Source of the DNA: Gammaproteobacteria bacterium MFB021
GTDB lineage: Bacteria > Pseudomonadota > Gammaproteobacteria > Pseudomonadales > Halomonadaceae
DNA length: 64,000 bases
Direction: 5' to 3'
Assembly (NCBI GenBank): GCA_000737985.1
Contig: JNVT01000105.1
Coordinates: 1-64,000, forward strand
The number at the start of each line of letters is the position of its first letter. The first letter of the stretch is position 1. This document shows, in pieces, positions 25,614 through 36,352 of the stretch. The notes below the pieces were generated by a model. The model did not search any database. It was not told where the DNA came from and saw only the letters and a list, made by a program, of their open reading frames with translations. The position numbers were made by a program, and so were the translations under genes.

Positions 25614-26489
25614 TCAGGGCACCCGGTAGCTGCGTGCTTCCTCGAGCAGCGCGAACCAGGTCGGGCGGTCGAGTTCGAGACTACCGTTCGCCAGCAGGCT
25701 TTCGATACGCTTTTCGTTCAAGGTGCCGATGACCGGGATCGGCCGCCCCGGCAGGCGCCGCAGCCAGGCCAGCGCGAGCCCGGCGGTGGTCGAGTCGAGA
25801 CGCTCGGCGAGCTGGGAGAGCGCACTGCCGAGCACGTCTTCGAACACCGATCCGCCGCCCAGCGGCGACCACGCCATGGGTGCGAGGCCGTCGGCGACGA
25901 TGGCGTCATAGAAGCCGTCGAACAGCGCATCCGGATGGGCCAGCGAGAGCTTCAACTGATGCGCTCCCAGGCGGTGGTGCATCGCCGCCTGCAGGCGCCG
26001 CCACTGCTCGGGCAGAAAGTTGGAGACCCCCACCGTACCCACCTTGCCGGCATCGATGGCGGCATCCAGGGCGCGGCCGGTGGCCTCGGCGTCCATCAGC
26101 GGATCGGGCCGATGCAGCAGATAGTGGTCGAGCCGCTCGACCCCGAGACGCTCGAGGGAGCCGTCGATGCTGGCGCTGAGATAGTCCGCCGAGGTGTCGT
26201 AGTGCTTGACCCCGAACGGCGAGCGGTCGCGCCCGGGCGGCACGATGCCGCCTTTGGTCACGATGCGGATCTGCGCCCTGAGCGCCGGGCGGCGGCGCAG
26301 GGCATCGCCGAAGCGCTGCTCGCACTGCCGGTCGGCGTAGATGTCGGCATGGTCGAACCAGTTGAGCCCCTGATCTACACGCCTTTGCAGCCAGTCGCCG
26401 AGGGTGTCGGGGGCGTCGAATTCGGGGCGCTCGTGGAGGCGCATCATGCCCAGGATGAAGGGGACGTCGAACACCGGCGTCTCAGTCAT
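25614..26489 (-). CDS. Aldo/keto reductase, YdhF-like
   Basis: 291 aa from ATG 26489, which overlaps the mutarotase stop by 8 bp. It has the AKR features in order: GLNWFDHADIYADRQ (Asp and Tyr of the catalytic tetrad), IVTKGGI (Lys), DHYLLHRPDPLMD (His) and the C-terminal cofactor segment VIGTLNEKRIESLL. It is an NADPH-dependent reductase of unknown carbonyl substrate; in this operon it may act on a sugar or sugar-derived aldehyde. Confidence 0.87.
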   Translation of the reverse strand: MTETPVFDVPFILGMMRLHERPEFDAPDTLGDWLQRRVDQGLNWFDHADIYADRQCEQRFGDALRRRPALRAQIRIVTKGGIVPPGRDRSPFGVKHYDTSADYLSASIDGSLERLGVERLDHYLLHRPDPLMDAEATGRALDAAIDAGKVGTVGVSNFLPEQWRRLQAAMHHRLGAHQLKLSLAHPDALFDGFYDAIVADGLAPMAWSPLGGGSVFEDVLGSALSQLAERLDSTTAGLALAWLRRLPGRPIPVIGTLNEKRIESLLANGSLELDRPTWFALLEEARSYRVP

Positions 26490-27390
26490 GATCGGGGGCC
26501 TTGACGATGGTGGTGGCCAGCAGATGCTGTCCGTCGGGTACCAGCCAGACCGGGTCGACCCGGGTGCAGGCGGCCTCGACACAGAGGAAACGCTGGCCGG
26601 CGTCGGCGGGGGTGTCTCCCGGCAGGCCCTCGCCCGGATGCCAGACCACGGTGGAGTCGCTGCCCTGCTTGGTGACCAGCAGGCGCCGCTGGCCGTCGTC
26701 GAGCACCACCGGACGGTTGGACTGGTAGATGCGATCCAGCGCCCCGCGTACGCCCAGCTCGCCCTGCTGCTGCTTCTCGGCGAAGCGCTCGAGCTTGTCC
26801 AGATAGCGCGCCCCGGCCAGCCCCTCGACGCGGCAGCGGTGGGTGTCGGCGACCGCGAAGTAGGTGTGCAGTGCCCCGGTCAGCTTGACCGGCGTGGTGC
26901 CGGTGTGGCGGGTGAACAGCTCGACGCTGAGCCTTTGCGCATTGGCGTGGACCACCGCGTTGGGGGTCAGCTCGTCGTGCAGGCGCTCCTGCGGCGAGAG
27001 ATGGATCTCGACCCCGTTGCCGGAGAGATCCTCGTCGATTGCGTCCAGGCGCCACTCGGCGGTGCGTGCCGGGCCATGCATGGGGCCCTGGCCGTCGGGC
27101 GATTCATCGGCGAACCACGGCCAGCACAGCGGTATACCGCCACGGATCGCCCCCGGCAGTGCCTGTGGCGTGGGCGTCACCCAGAGCCAGCCATCCTGCG
27201 GGTCGGGCGCCGGCCGGTCGCCTGCGGCATCGGGCGGGAAAGGTAAAAAGTGCAGGACCTGCGCGCCCTGCAGCGAGAGCGCGAGCTGGCCCCAGTCGGC
27301 ATTGATCAGCAGCACGCGGCGGCTCTCCCAGGTCGCCTCGCGCTGGCCGTCGGTCGCCGCGATCAGATCGGCGAGCGTATCGGGAATCAT
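26482..27390 (-). CDS. D-hexose-6-phosphate mutarotase-like protein
   Basis: 302 aa of the YeaD/galactose-mutarotase fold: RGGIPLCWPWFADE with the substrate-binding region, GPMHGPARTAEWRL (first catalytic His) and LTGALHTYFAVAD (second His), plus a C-terminal VWHPGEG motif. It speeds the anomer exchange of glucose-6-P feeding Zwf. It overlaps glk by 4 bp and the aldo/keto reductase gene by 8 bp. Confidence 0.9.
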   Translation of the reverse strand: MIPDTLADLIAATDGQREATWESRRVLLINADWGQLALSLQGAQVLHFLPFPPDAAGDRPAPDPQDGWLWVTPTPQALPGAIRGGIPLCWPWFADESPDGQGPMHGPARTAEWRLDAIDEDLSGNGVEIHLSPQERLHDELTPNAVVHANAQRLSVELFTRHTGTTPVKLTGALHTYFAVADTHRCRVEGLAGARYLDKLERFAEKQQQGELGVRGALDRIYQSNRPVVLDDGQRRLLVTKQGSDSTVVWHPGEGLPGDTPADAGQRFLCVEAACTRVDPVWLVPDGQHLLATTIVKAPDHD

Positions 27391-28342
27391 GTCACTTCCT
27401 CGTTATGCAGAGCTTCCGCCGCGCCCAGCAGGCCGGTCCACGGCGCCGTCACCACCCAGGTGGGGATGCCGGCAGTGTAAGCGCTCAAGCGGCCCTTGTC
27501 GGCAAAGGCGCGGCGGAAATCGCTGCGCGGCAGCCACTCGATCAGGCGCGGGGTGATGCCGCCGCAGAGATAGACCCCGCCCAGCGCGCCCAGCGTGAGG
27601 GCGGCGTCGCCGCACACGCTGCCCAGAATCTTGAGAAAGCGCATCAGCGTCTCGCGCGCGACCCGGTCACCGGCGCGTGCCGCGCCGGTGACCTCGGCGG
27701 GGGAGTTGTAGGCAGGAGTGGCGCCGAGCAGCGCGGCGTGGGCGAGATAGAGATCGAGCAGCCCCTGACCGCACAGCAGGCGCTCGATCGACACCCGGCC
27801 ATAGCGGGCACGAAAGAAGTCGAGTATCTGGCGCTCGCGCTCGTCGGTGGGGGCGAAGGTGGCGTGGCCGCCCTCGGTGGTCAGCGGGATCCAGTGGCGC
27901 TGGCTCGGCACCAGGCCGGCCATGCCCAGGCCGGTGCCGGGGCCGATCACCAGCCGCGGGCGGCGCGGCTCGGCCTCGCCGTCACCCACCGGGGTCAGGT
28001 CCTTGGCATCGATATGCGGAATGCCCAGGGCCTGGGCGGTGAAGTCGTTGATGACCTTGAAAGTGCCCAGACCCAGCGTCTCGGCGACCGCCTTCTTGGA
28101 GAACGCCCAGTCGTTGTTGGTCATCTTGACCCAGTCTTCGTGCACCGGGCAGGCGAAGGCCAGGCACGCCTCGCGCGGGGCCTCGGCGCCGACCTTCTCG
28201 AGGTAGGCCCGAATCGCTTCGACCAGCCCCGCGTAGTGGTTGCAGGGCAGAGTCTCGATCGCCTGCAGCTCGACGCTGCCGGGTGCGACCAGGGCGAAGC
28301 GGGCGTTGGTGCCGCCGATATCGCCGACCAAGGCGAGTGTGG

Positions 28343-28346
<4 letters not shown>
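27387..28346 (-). CDS. glk: Glucokinase
   Basis: 319 aa from ATG 28346 (ATGA overlap with the edd stop). It opens with the ATP-binding motif [14 protein letters not shown] and has NNDWAFSKK with the catalytic Asp (near residue 100), then [13 protein letters not shown] and [14 protein letters not shown]. It is of the bacterial Glk group (not ROK, as it lacks the ROK Cys cluster). It phosphorylates internal glucose, including that released from trehalose and glycogen by the enzymes at 46-62 kb. Confidence 0.94.
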
Positions 28347-30190
<1,844 letters not shown>

Positions 30191-30221
30191 CAGGGTCTGC
30201 CTCATCGAGCTATCGTGGTTG

Positions 30222-30239
30222 TTTGGTAAACTTACCAAA
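30222..30239. promoter_or_regulatory. 18-bp operator-like dyad upstream of edd
   Basis: TTTGGTAA-AC-TTACCAAA is a dyad with perfect 8-bp arms, 32 bp upstream of the edd start in the edd-gap gap. HexR is the obvious candidate regulator, since it controls edd and gap in related bacteria, but the dyad would also suit a GntR-type protein. Confidence 0.6.
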
Positions 30240-30449
30240 AAAAATGCCCGGTGGCCGTGAATGCGCCGATGGTATTAGTCTTTTGGGGTAATATTTTTTC
30301 ATGGCGCGATGTTCTAGACTGTCAGCAGTCACGGACTATCGTCAGTTCAGGCTTCGAGGCAGCCCCGGGGCGCCGCTGCGCCCTGACCTCGTGACCCATC
30401 GATCGCCCCGTCCCGCTCGGGGTTTCGCCATCTGAGAGGAGAGAGCACC

Positions 30450-31451
30450 ATGACTTTGCGTGTCGCTATCAACGGATTCGGCCGTATCGGTCGTAACGTA
30501 CTCCGCGCGCTCTACGAAAACGGCTACCGCGATCGCATTCAGGTCGTGGCCATCAACGACCTGGGTGACCCGGCGCTCAACGCCCATCTGCTGCGTCATG
30601 ACAGCGTGCATGGCCGCTTCGGCTTCGAGGTGGATCACGACAGCGATACGCTGAGCGTAGACGGTGACAGCATCCGCATCCTCTCCGAGCGCGATCCTGG
30701 CCAACTGCCGTGGCAGTCGCTCGACGTCGACCTGGTGATGGAGTGCACCGGCCTGTTCACCAAGCGTGCCGCGGCTGCCAAGCACATCGAAGCCGGTGCC
30801 GCCCGCGTGCTGATCTCGGCGCCCAGCCCCGATGCCGACGCCACCATCGTGTTCGGCGTCAACGAGCAGGTGCTGAAGGCCGAGCACCGTGTGGTCTCCA
30901 ATGCTTCCTGCACCACCAACTGCCTGGCACCGGTGGCCCAGGCGCTGCAGGACGCGGTGGGCATCGAAAATGGCCTGATGACCACGGTGCATGCCTACAC
31001 CAACGATCAGAACCTGTCCGACGTCTACCACTCCGACCCCTACCGCGCGCGCAGCGCCACCCAGTCGATGATTCCGACCAAGACCGGCGCCGCCGCCGCC
31101 GTGGGCCTGGTGCTGCCGGAGCTCAACGGCAAGCTGGACGGTCTGGCGGTGCGCGTGCCGGTGATCAACGTCTCGCTGGTCGACCTGACCTTCACCGCGG
31201 GCCGCGACACCACCAAGGAGGAGATCAACCAGATCGTCGAGAAGGCCGCTGCCGCCTCGCCGGTGCTGGCGGTCAACGCCCAGCCGCTGGTCTCGATCGA
31301 CTTCAACCACGACCCCAACTCCTCGACCTTCGACGCCAACCACACCCGCGTCAACGGGCGGCTGGTCAAGGTCATGGCCTGGTACGACAATGAGTGGGGC
31401 TTCTCCAACCGCATGCTGGATACCGCCCTGGCGATGCAGGCAACCGCCTGA
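30450..31451 (+). CDS. gap: Glyceraldehyde-3-phosphate dehydrogenase, type I
   Basis: 333 aa. NAD-binding [16 protein letters not shown] at the start, and the catalytic Cys in [12 protein letters not shown] near residue 152. AGAGGAGAG lies upstream of ATG 30450. Divergent pairing with edd is usual for the Gap that serves the Entner-Doudoroff route and its cycle. A strong terminator follows about 80 bp after the stop. Confidence 0.96.
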   Translation: MTLRVAINGFGRIGRNVLRALYENGYRDRIQVVAINDLGDPALNAHLLRHDSVHGRFGFEVDHDSDTLSVDGDSIRILSERDPGQLPWQSLDVDLVMECTGLFTKRAAAAKHIEAGAARVLISAPSPDADATIVFGVNEQVLKAEHRVVSNASCTTNCLAPVAQALQDAVGIENGLMTTVHAYTNDQNLSDVYHSDPYRARSATQSMIPTKTGAAAAVGLVLPELNGKLDGLAVRVPVINVSLVDLTFTAGRDTTKEEINQIVEKAAAASPVLAVNAQPLVSIDFNHDPNSSTFDANHTRVNGRLVKVMAWYDNEWGFSNRMLDTALAMQATA

Positions 31452-31531
31452 TCTTTCTCCACCGAACGGCGTCGGCGAACCACGCCACGGCGTTCGGTAG
31501 CTCCTCACGTTAGTTCTTTAAGTCAGTTCCC

Positions 31532-31559
31532 AATGGCGCTCTCAGGAGCGCCATTTTTT
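31532..31559 (+). terminator. Rho-independent terminator of gap
   Basis: A perfect ATGGCGCTC / GAGCGCCAT stem with a short loop (TCAG), followed by six T residues counted with the stem end. Confidence 0.95.
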
Positions 31560-31949
31560 GTCTGGTGGTCAGCAGGCCGGCATCCGGGTTATCGGCGGGT
31601 CGATGTCATGATCGCTGGCGCTCAGCGGTCATCCGGCGTCGCCGGTAGGGCTGCCCTGGCCGATGTCCTGACATCACGAGCGGTGGCCCGGCGGGGCTGG
31701 CAGTGCTTATCTGGGCTGGTACCATGGCGGCGATTCATGGAACCCCTCCCTTATTCCGCATTGAGAGGTCGGTAGTCAGAGCAATATCGATTCAAGTTCT
31801 TTTAGCAGCTGCCGATAAAGTCAGGGAAATTGAATTATACTTAGATGTGTGCCCGGGACTTGGCCTGACGCGACTCTCTCCTCTAAGGTAAGACGGCTCT
31901 AATTTCTCAATTCATGATCATTTAACGCCGCGCCGAGGTTGGCAGTGCC
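31560..31949. other. Gene-free 390 bp before the small sigma-28-type gene
   Basis: The first 200 bases are GC-rich with no believable frame. The second half is AT-rich and holds the sigma-28-like promoter at 31792-31818 and an untranslated leader of about 125 nt. I see no further element. Confidence 0.5.
31792..31818 (+). promoter_or_regulatory. Sigma-28 (FliA)-like promoter
   Basis: TCAAGTTC, exactly 11 bases, then GCCGATAA. The flagellar sigma-28 consensus is TAAAGTTT-N11-GCCGATAA: the -10 matches in all eight positions, the -35 in six of eight, and the spacing is right. Transcription would begin near 31825 and read into the genes at 31950 and 32314. Confidence 0.75.
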
Positions 31950-32258
31950 ATGCAACAGACGATCCTCAATGCCCATCGCCTGATCGGCGAGACGCTTCGC
32001 GAACCTGGTCGAGAACGACTCGGACGCATCGTGGGGGTAGACCAAGCGCGCCGCGTGCCGGTGGTCTTCGTGCTGTGGCAGGGCCAGCAGGGCATTCAAC
32101 GCATCGAGCTGAGCGTCGACGATCTGCGGCGACTGGTCGCCTCCTGCGAGCGGCGTCATGCCACAGCCAGTCTGGCGCCCGATGCCGCAGGATCGACGAC
32201 GGACGACACCTCCCGGGGCACCGGGATTGCACCGCGGCGACGTGCCGGCCTGCGCTGA
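31950..32258 (+). CDS. Small hypothetical protein, putative sigma-28 regulon
   Basis: 102 aa. Third codon positions are mostly G or C, as in the neighbouring real genes, and GAGG lies about 11 bases before ATG 31950. Residues 1-75 look folded (ETLREPGRERLGRIVGVDQA, then a beta-like VPVVFVLWQG and a helix SVDDLRRLVAS); the last 30 residues are polar and low in structure. An antisense frame over the same DNA looks less natural. I recognise no family. It is the first gene after the sigma-28-like promoter. Confidence 0.5.
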   Translation: MQQTILNAHRLIGETLREPGRERLGRIVGVDQARRVPVVFVLWQGQQGIQRIELSVDDLRRLVASCERRHATASLAPDAAGSTTDDTSRGTGIAPRRRAGLR

Positions 32259-32313
32259 CAACCCGTCTTTACCCACTGCGCCGCCAGTCGCTGCGGCAAC
32301 ATGAGATTGGAGC

Positions 32314-33594
32314 ATGAATCGATCCGATGCCCTGGTCGGCGCGACCGAGCCCAGCGACGAGGCGCAGCAGTGGCTGAGCGCCATACCGGCTGCCGTCTAT
32401 GTGACCGACCCTGGCTGGTGGCTGGGAGAGGTTCGCTTCGTGGCCGAGGCGGTCGCCGACTTGGGTGGGCACACCGCCGCCGACTATCTCGAGTCTCCTC
32501 AGCGCTGGCTGAGCGCGATCGATGAAGCTGGCCGGCTGCAGGCGCTCGAGCGGCTGCAGGCCGCGCTGGACGCGGGCGAGACGCGGGTGACTCTGAGTTA
32601 TACGCTGAGCCATGTCGACGGCACCTCGTGTCGCCTCGCCGATACCCTCGATATTCAGCGCGATGCCGGGGGGCAGCCCGTGGCGCTGGTCGGCGTGCTC
32701 GAGCGGGTGGCCGCCGCGGGTACCGGCGATGGCGCCTCGCGCGCCCTGCTCGCACACAACCCCGATCTGCTGCTCGCGCTGGATGCCGACCTCGCCTGCC
32801 GCGCCGCCGCCGGAGCGGTGGGGCCGGTGCTGGGCGTCAGCGCCGATACGCTGGTCGGCCGCTCGCTATTCGAGCTGATGGCGCCCGAGGACGCACCGCG
32901 GGTGCAGCGCGCTCTCGATGAGCAGGCGGTGATCGCGGGGACGGCGCTGCTCGAGCTGCGTCTGCGCCACCGTGATGGTGGCTACCGCTGGTGCGAGATC
33001 CACTTCGCTGCCGACAGCGACGCCGTCTCCAGCGTCTCACCCGGGTGGGTCGCGGTGGCTCGGGACATCACCGAGCGCCGCCGCCAGGCGCTGCAGTGGG
33101 ATGCCTATGACGCCACCGACGAGCTCACCTCGGCTCTCAATGAACGTGCTTTCCTGGGGCTCCTACGTCAGGCGGTGGCGATGGGCGACGTCCATGGGCG
33201 GCTGTCGCTGATCGTGTTCGAGGTCGACGGCTTCGCCGATATCGTCACCCGCTGGGGGCGTGAGGGAGGGGATCTGGTCCTTGCCTGCATCGGCGAGATG
33301 TGTCGTGCCACCCTGCGCGAGCGATTCAGCTTTGGTCGCCTCGATACGCGCGGTTTCGCGCTGCTGCTGAGCGGCAAGTCGCTGCAAGAGACTTCGGCCA
33401 TCGCCGAGCGGCTGCGTGCGCGTTTCGGCACCACGCGGGTCGAGTTCCATGGCCACTGGCTGGCGTTCTCGGTTAGTCTGGGCGTGGCCGAACGTCGCCA
33501 GAGCGAGCCGCCCGAGACCTTCCTGGCGCGCACCCACAGCGGGCTCGAGCTGGCAATGACCCATGGCGGTAACCGCGTTCAGCAGGCACCTTGA
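32314..33594 (+). CDS. Two-PAS protein with degenerate GGDEF domain
   Basis: 426 aa, no membrane helix. PAS-like domain 1 spans about residues 15-130 (PAAVYVTDPGWWLGEVRF), PAS domain 2 about 140-260 (RHRDGGYRWCEIHF then VAVARDITERRRQ), and a GGDEF-type domain about 265-420. The GGDEF opening DELTSALNERAFLGLL is present, but the active-site signature R-GGDEF is replaced by GRLDTRGFALLLSG, so diguanylate cyclase activity is not expected. It may bind GTP or a ligand, or partner another protein. ATG 32314 has a poor ribosome site (GGAG only one base away). Confidence 0.78.
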   Translation: MNRSDALVGATEPSDEAQQWLSAIPAAVYVTDPGWWLGEVRFVAEAVADLGGHTAADYLESPQRWLSAIDEAGRLQALERLQAALDAGETRVTLSYTLSHVDGTSCRLADTLDIQRDAGGQPVALVGVLERVAAAGTGDGASRALLAHNPDLLLALDADLACRAAAGAVGPVLGVSADTLVGRSLFELMAPEDAPRVQRALDEQAVIAGTALLELRLRHRDGGYRWCEIHFAADSDAVSSVSPGWVAVARDITERRRQALQWDAYDATDELTSALNERAFLGLLRQAVAMGDVHGRLSLIVFEVDGFADIVTRWGREGGDLVLACIGEMCRATLRERFSFGRLDTRGFALLLSGKSLQETSAIAERLRARFGTTRVEFHGHWLAFSVSLGVAERRQSEPPETFLARTHSGLELAMTHGGNRVQQAP

Positions 33595-33805
33595 ACGCGG
33601 TTTCTAGCGTGAGCCTGGCCGCTCATAAGCGTGTCTTCAGTCGCTGGAATGCCCCGCGTGAGCCGCTGGAACGTGGTGCGACCGGCGTATCGCGATCGGG
33701 ACCGCAAGCAGGACACGAGAAGAACCGAGACACGAGAAAGCGCGGGCGCGGTACGTCATGAGGATGCCCTGGCGTCGCCGACCCGCAGTCAATGCAAGGA
33801 GAACG

Positions 33806-34612
33806 ATGATGGGACGACTGCTGCTGGCCTTGTTCGTCAGCCTGATGAGCCTGCCGCTGTGGGCCGACGAGGTCGTGGGCCCCCATGTACAGGGCGAGAC
33901 CTTCGAATACACCACCGGGGGCCAGACCTACAAGGGCTACCTGGCCTACAACGCCAGCGACGACCAGCCGCGCCCCGGGGTGCTGCTGGTACACGAATGG
34001 TGGGGGCTGAACGACTACATCAAGCGGCGCGCCGATCAGCTCGCGGCGCTGGGCTTCGTCGCGCTGGCGGTCGACATGTACGGCGATGGCAAGGTTGCGC
34101 AGCATCCTGACGATGCCAAGGCGTTTTCCGCTCAGGTGATGCAGGACTGGCCGGCGGCGCGGGCGCGGCTCGATGCAGCGTTGGCAGCACTGCGTCAGCA
34201 CCCGGCGGTGGATGGCGAGCACATCGCCGCCATGGGCTACTGCTTTGGCGGCGGCGTGGTGATGAACATGGCGCTGGCGGGCATGCCGATCGACGCCGCG
34301 ATCAGCTTCCACGGCAGCCCCACCCAGGCGGTGAGCCAGCCGCAGCCGTTCGACGGCCTGGTGCGGATCTACAACGGTCAGGACGATCCGCTGGTCGACA
34401 AGCAGGCGCTGGCCGACATGGCCGCGACCCTGGAGAAGGACGGCGCCAAGGTGCGGGTGGTGGAGTACCCGGGGGCGACCCACGCCTTTACCAATCCTGA
34501 CGCCGACGCCCTGGCCAAGAAGTTCGACCTGCCGCTGGGCTACAACGCGGCGGCGGATGCGGCCTCCTGGCAGGCCGCGCTGCTGACGTTGGACAAGGCG
34601 CTCAACCAGTAG
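33806..34612 (+). CDS. Periplasmic dienelactone-hydrolase-family protein
   Basis: 268 aa from ATG 33806 (or the adjacent ATG 33809), just after AAGGAG. A signal peptide is clear (GRLLLALFVSLMSLPLWA). The mature part is an alpha/beta hydrolase of the DLH family: LLVHEWWGLNDYIKRRADQL, the nucleophile Cys in MGYCFGGG, Asp in GQDDPLVD and His in GATHAFTNP. The substrate is unknown; many such proteins are annotated only by family. A hairpin separates it from the convergent pncB. Confidence 0.88.
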   Translation: MMGRLLLALFVSLMSLPLWADEVVGPHVQGETFEYTTGGQTYKGYLAYNASDDQPRPGVLLVHEWWGLNDYIKRRADQLAALGFVALAVDMYGDGKVAQHPDDAKAFSAQVMQDWPAARARLDAALAALRQHPAVDGEHIAAMGYCFGGGVVMNMALAGMPIDAAISFHGSPTQAVSQPQPFDGLVRIYNGQDDPLVDKQALADMAATLEKDGAKVRVVEYPGATHAFTNPDADALAKKFDLPLGYNAAADAASWQAALLTLDKALNQ

Positions 34613-34620
34613 CCATTGAC

Positions 34621-34643
34621 GCCCGCGGTCAGTGATCGCGGGC
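34621..34643. terminator. Hairpin between convergent genes
   Basis: GCCCGCG and CGCGGGC enclose a 9-nt loop between the hydrolase stop (34612) and the pncB stop (34669). There is no T-tract, so termination is inferred from position. Confidence 0.4.
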
Positions 34644-34668
34644 CCTGTCCACGACGTGCAGGCTCGGC

Positions 34669-35841
34669 TCAGGCGCGATGATTGAGCGCCAGCACGCGTT
34701 GGGCCAGGGCGATCATCTCCGGGTCGCCGGTGTGCTTGTCGGGCACGTCCGAGAGCTTGACCACCGGCAGCCAGTGCTGCCCCTCCGGGCGCGCCTCGAC
34801 CATCTTGATCACCATGTTCATCGGTGTCGCACCGACGTCGTTGGTGAAGTTGGTGCCGATGCCGAAGGCCATTCCGATGCGATCCTTGCAGAAGGCGTGG
34901 ATCCGCTCGACCCGCTCCGGCGTCAGCGCGTCGGAGAAGATGATGGTCTTGCTGCGGGGGTCGATGCCCAGGCGTTCGTAGTGGGCAATGGTCTGGGAGG
35001 CGAAGTCGATCGGGTCGGCACTGTCGTGGCGGACGCCGTCGAAGAGCTTGGCGAACTTCTTGTCGAAGCTCTCGAAGAACGCTTTCGAGGTGAAGGTGTC
35101 GGTCAGGGCGATACCCAGGTCGCCGCGATAGACGTCGACCCAGTGCTCCAGTGCCAGGCTGTTGGCCATCTTGAAGCCGAAACGCGCGCCGTGGAACATG
35201 AACCACTCGTGGGCGTGGGTGCCGATCGGCTTGACCCCATGGCGCATCGCCAGCATCACGTTGCTGGTGCCGCTGAAGGCGCTGCCGCCGTGGTGGCGCA
35301 GCGCGCCCACCACGCGATCCTGAACGTCGAAGGAGAAGCGTCGTCGGGTGCCGAATTCGGCGATCTTGAGCCCCAGGCGCTGGTACTGCTCGATCTTGCC
35401 CCGGGTGCGCGTCTCGACCGTGGCGTCGTCGTCACGCGGCACCTGGCGCAGGCGATACCAGAGCTCGCTGATCAGCGCCATCAGCGGCACTTCCCACAGA
35501 ATGGTGCGATACCACAGCCCCTCCATGGTCACCGACAGCTCGCTGCCGTGCTGGACGATGGTGACCTCGTCAGGGTTGTAGCGGAAGCCGGCGAGGAAAT
35601 CGAGATAGGTCGGGTCGAGGTAGGGGCAGGTCTGCTCGAGATAGCGCTTCTCGTCCTCGCTGAGGGTGAGTTCGGCCATGGCGTCGACCGCGCCGCGCAG
35701 GGCCTCGCCGAAGCCCTCGGGGAAGGCGTGCTCGCCGCGGTTGATGAAGGCATAGCGCGCCTGCGCATAGGGAAAGCGCTTGATCACGGCGTTCTGCATC
35801 GTGATCTTGTAGAAGTCGTTGTCCAGAAGCGAAGTTAGCAT
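34669..35841 (-). CDS. pncB: Nicotinate phosphoribosyltransferase
   Basis: 390 aa. It opens with the family signature SLLDNDFYKITMQNAVI and has GTRRRFSFDVQDRVV, SGTSNVMLAMRHGVKPIGTH with the phosphorylated His, and VRHDSADPIDFAS for PRPP binding. It joins nicotinate to PRPP with ATP in the NAD salvage route. It stands alone, with no other NAD gene in view. Confidence 0.94.
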   Translation of the reverse strand: MLTSLLDNDFYKITMQNAVIKRFPYAQARYAFINRGEHAFPEGFGEALRGAVDAMAELTLSEDEKRYLEQTCPYLDPTYLDFLAGFRYNPDEVTIVQHGSELSVTMEGLWYRTILWEVPLMALISELWYRLRQVPRDDDATVETRTRGKIEQYQRLGLKIAEFGTRRRFSFDVQDRVVGALRHHGGSAFSGTSNVMLAMRHGVKPIGTHAHEWFMFHGARFGFKMANSLALEHWVDVYRGDLGIALTDTFTSKAFFESFDKKFAKLFDGVRHDSADPIDFASQTIAHYERLGIDPRSKTIIFSDALTPERVERIHAFCKDRIGMAFGIGTNFTNDVGATPMNMVIKMVEARPEGQHWLPVVKLSDVPDKHTGDPEMIALAQRVLALNHRA

Positions 35842-35903
35842 GAAGTCTCGTCTACGGCGTGGTCGAGTCGCTGAGCCGGTGCTCTCCGGGTCGCTCGCGG
35901 CGA

Positions 35904-36188
35904 TTACATGAAGGCCATGATACCGAACATTGTCGCGACGAAGCCGCCGAACAGCAAAATCCCGGCCAGCGACAGCAGGATCAGCAGATAGCCCAGGATC
36001 AGCCCTGCCAGCGCCCAGCTGTCGCCGGACTCCCGGCGCGCGCGGATCTGGCGCCGCGCGAGATGACCGCAGACTACACCGCCCAGCGCCGCCGGCGGCA
36101 CCAGGGTGCCGAGCACGCTGAGCGCAAAAGCGACCAGCGCCATCACGTTGGTGGGGCCGGGCGGCGGGGTGGGGTGCAGGTCGTTCAT
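35904..36188 (-). CDS. Small DUF4190-like membrane protein
   Basis: 94 aa from ATG 36188 (ATGs at 36197 and 36200 are alternatives). After a short Pro-rich start come two hydrophobic helices (VMALVAFALSVLGTLVPPAA and WALAGLILGYLLILLSLAG) separated by a basic loop (GHLARRQIRARRESG). This is the DUF4190 pattern. Function unknown. The longer frame to 36614 overlaps the next gene and is basic, protein-unlike sequence. Confidence 0.68.
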   Translation of the reverse strand: MNDLHPTPPPGPTNVMALVAFALSVLGTLVPPAALGGVVCGHLARRQIRARRESGDSWALAGLILGYLLILLSLAGILLFGGFVATMFGIMAFM

Positions 36189-36352
36189 GGCATCCATCAT
36201 CGTGGCGTCGCTGGCGATGCCCCAGAGTATCGCATGCTTGCCGGACGCTCTCGACGTTTTCGGTGCCGCTCCCCGCGGGCTATCGACTAGGCTGTCAGCG
36301 CGACGCGACGGTGCGAGTGGCGCGGGCGGCAAATATTGAAGAGGGAGTCGAC

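Noticed and set aside
31899-32384. Minus-strand frame of 161 codons opposite the small sigma-28-type gene
   Set aside because: Codon usage and amino-acid make-up are less natural than in the plus-strand frame at 31950-32258.
33623-35206. Long minus-strand open frame across the dienelactone hydrolase gene and the pncB start region
   Set aside because: It is a shadow of two real genes; no ribosome site, no recognisable domain, repetitive Arg/His/Gln composition.
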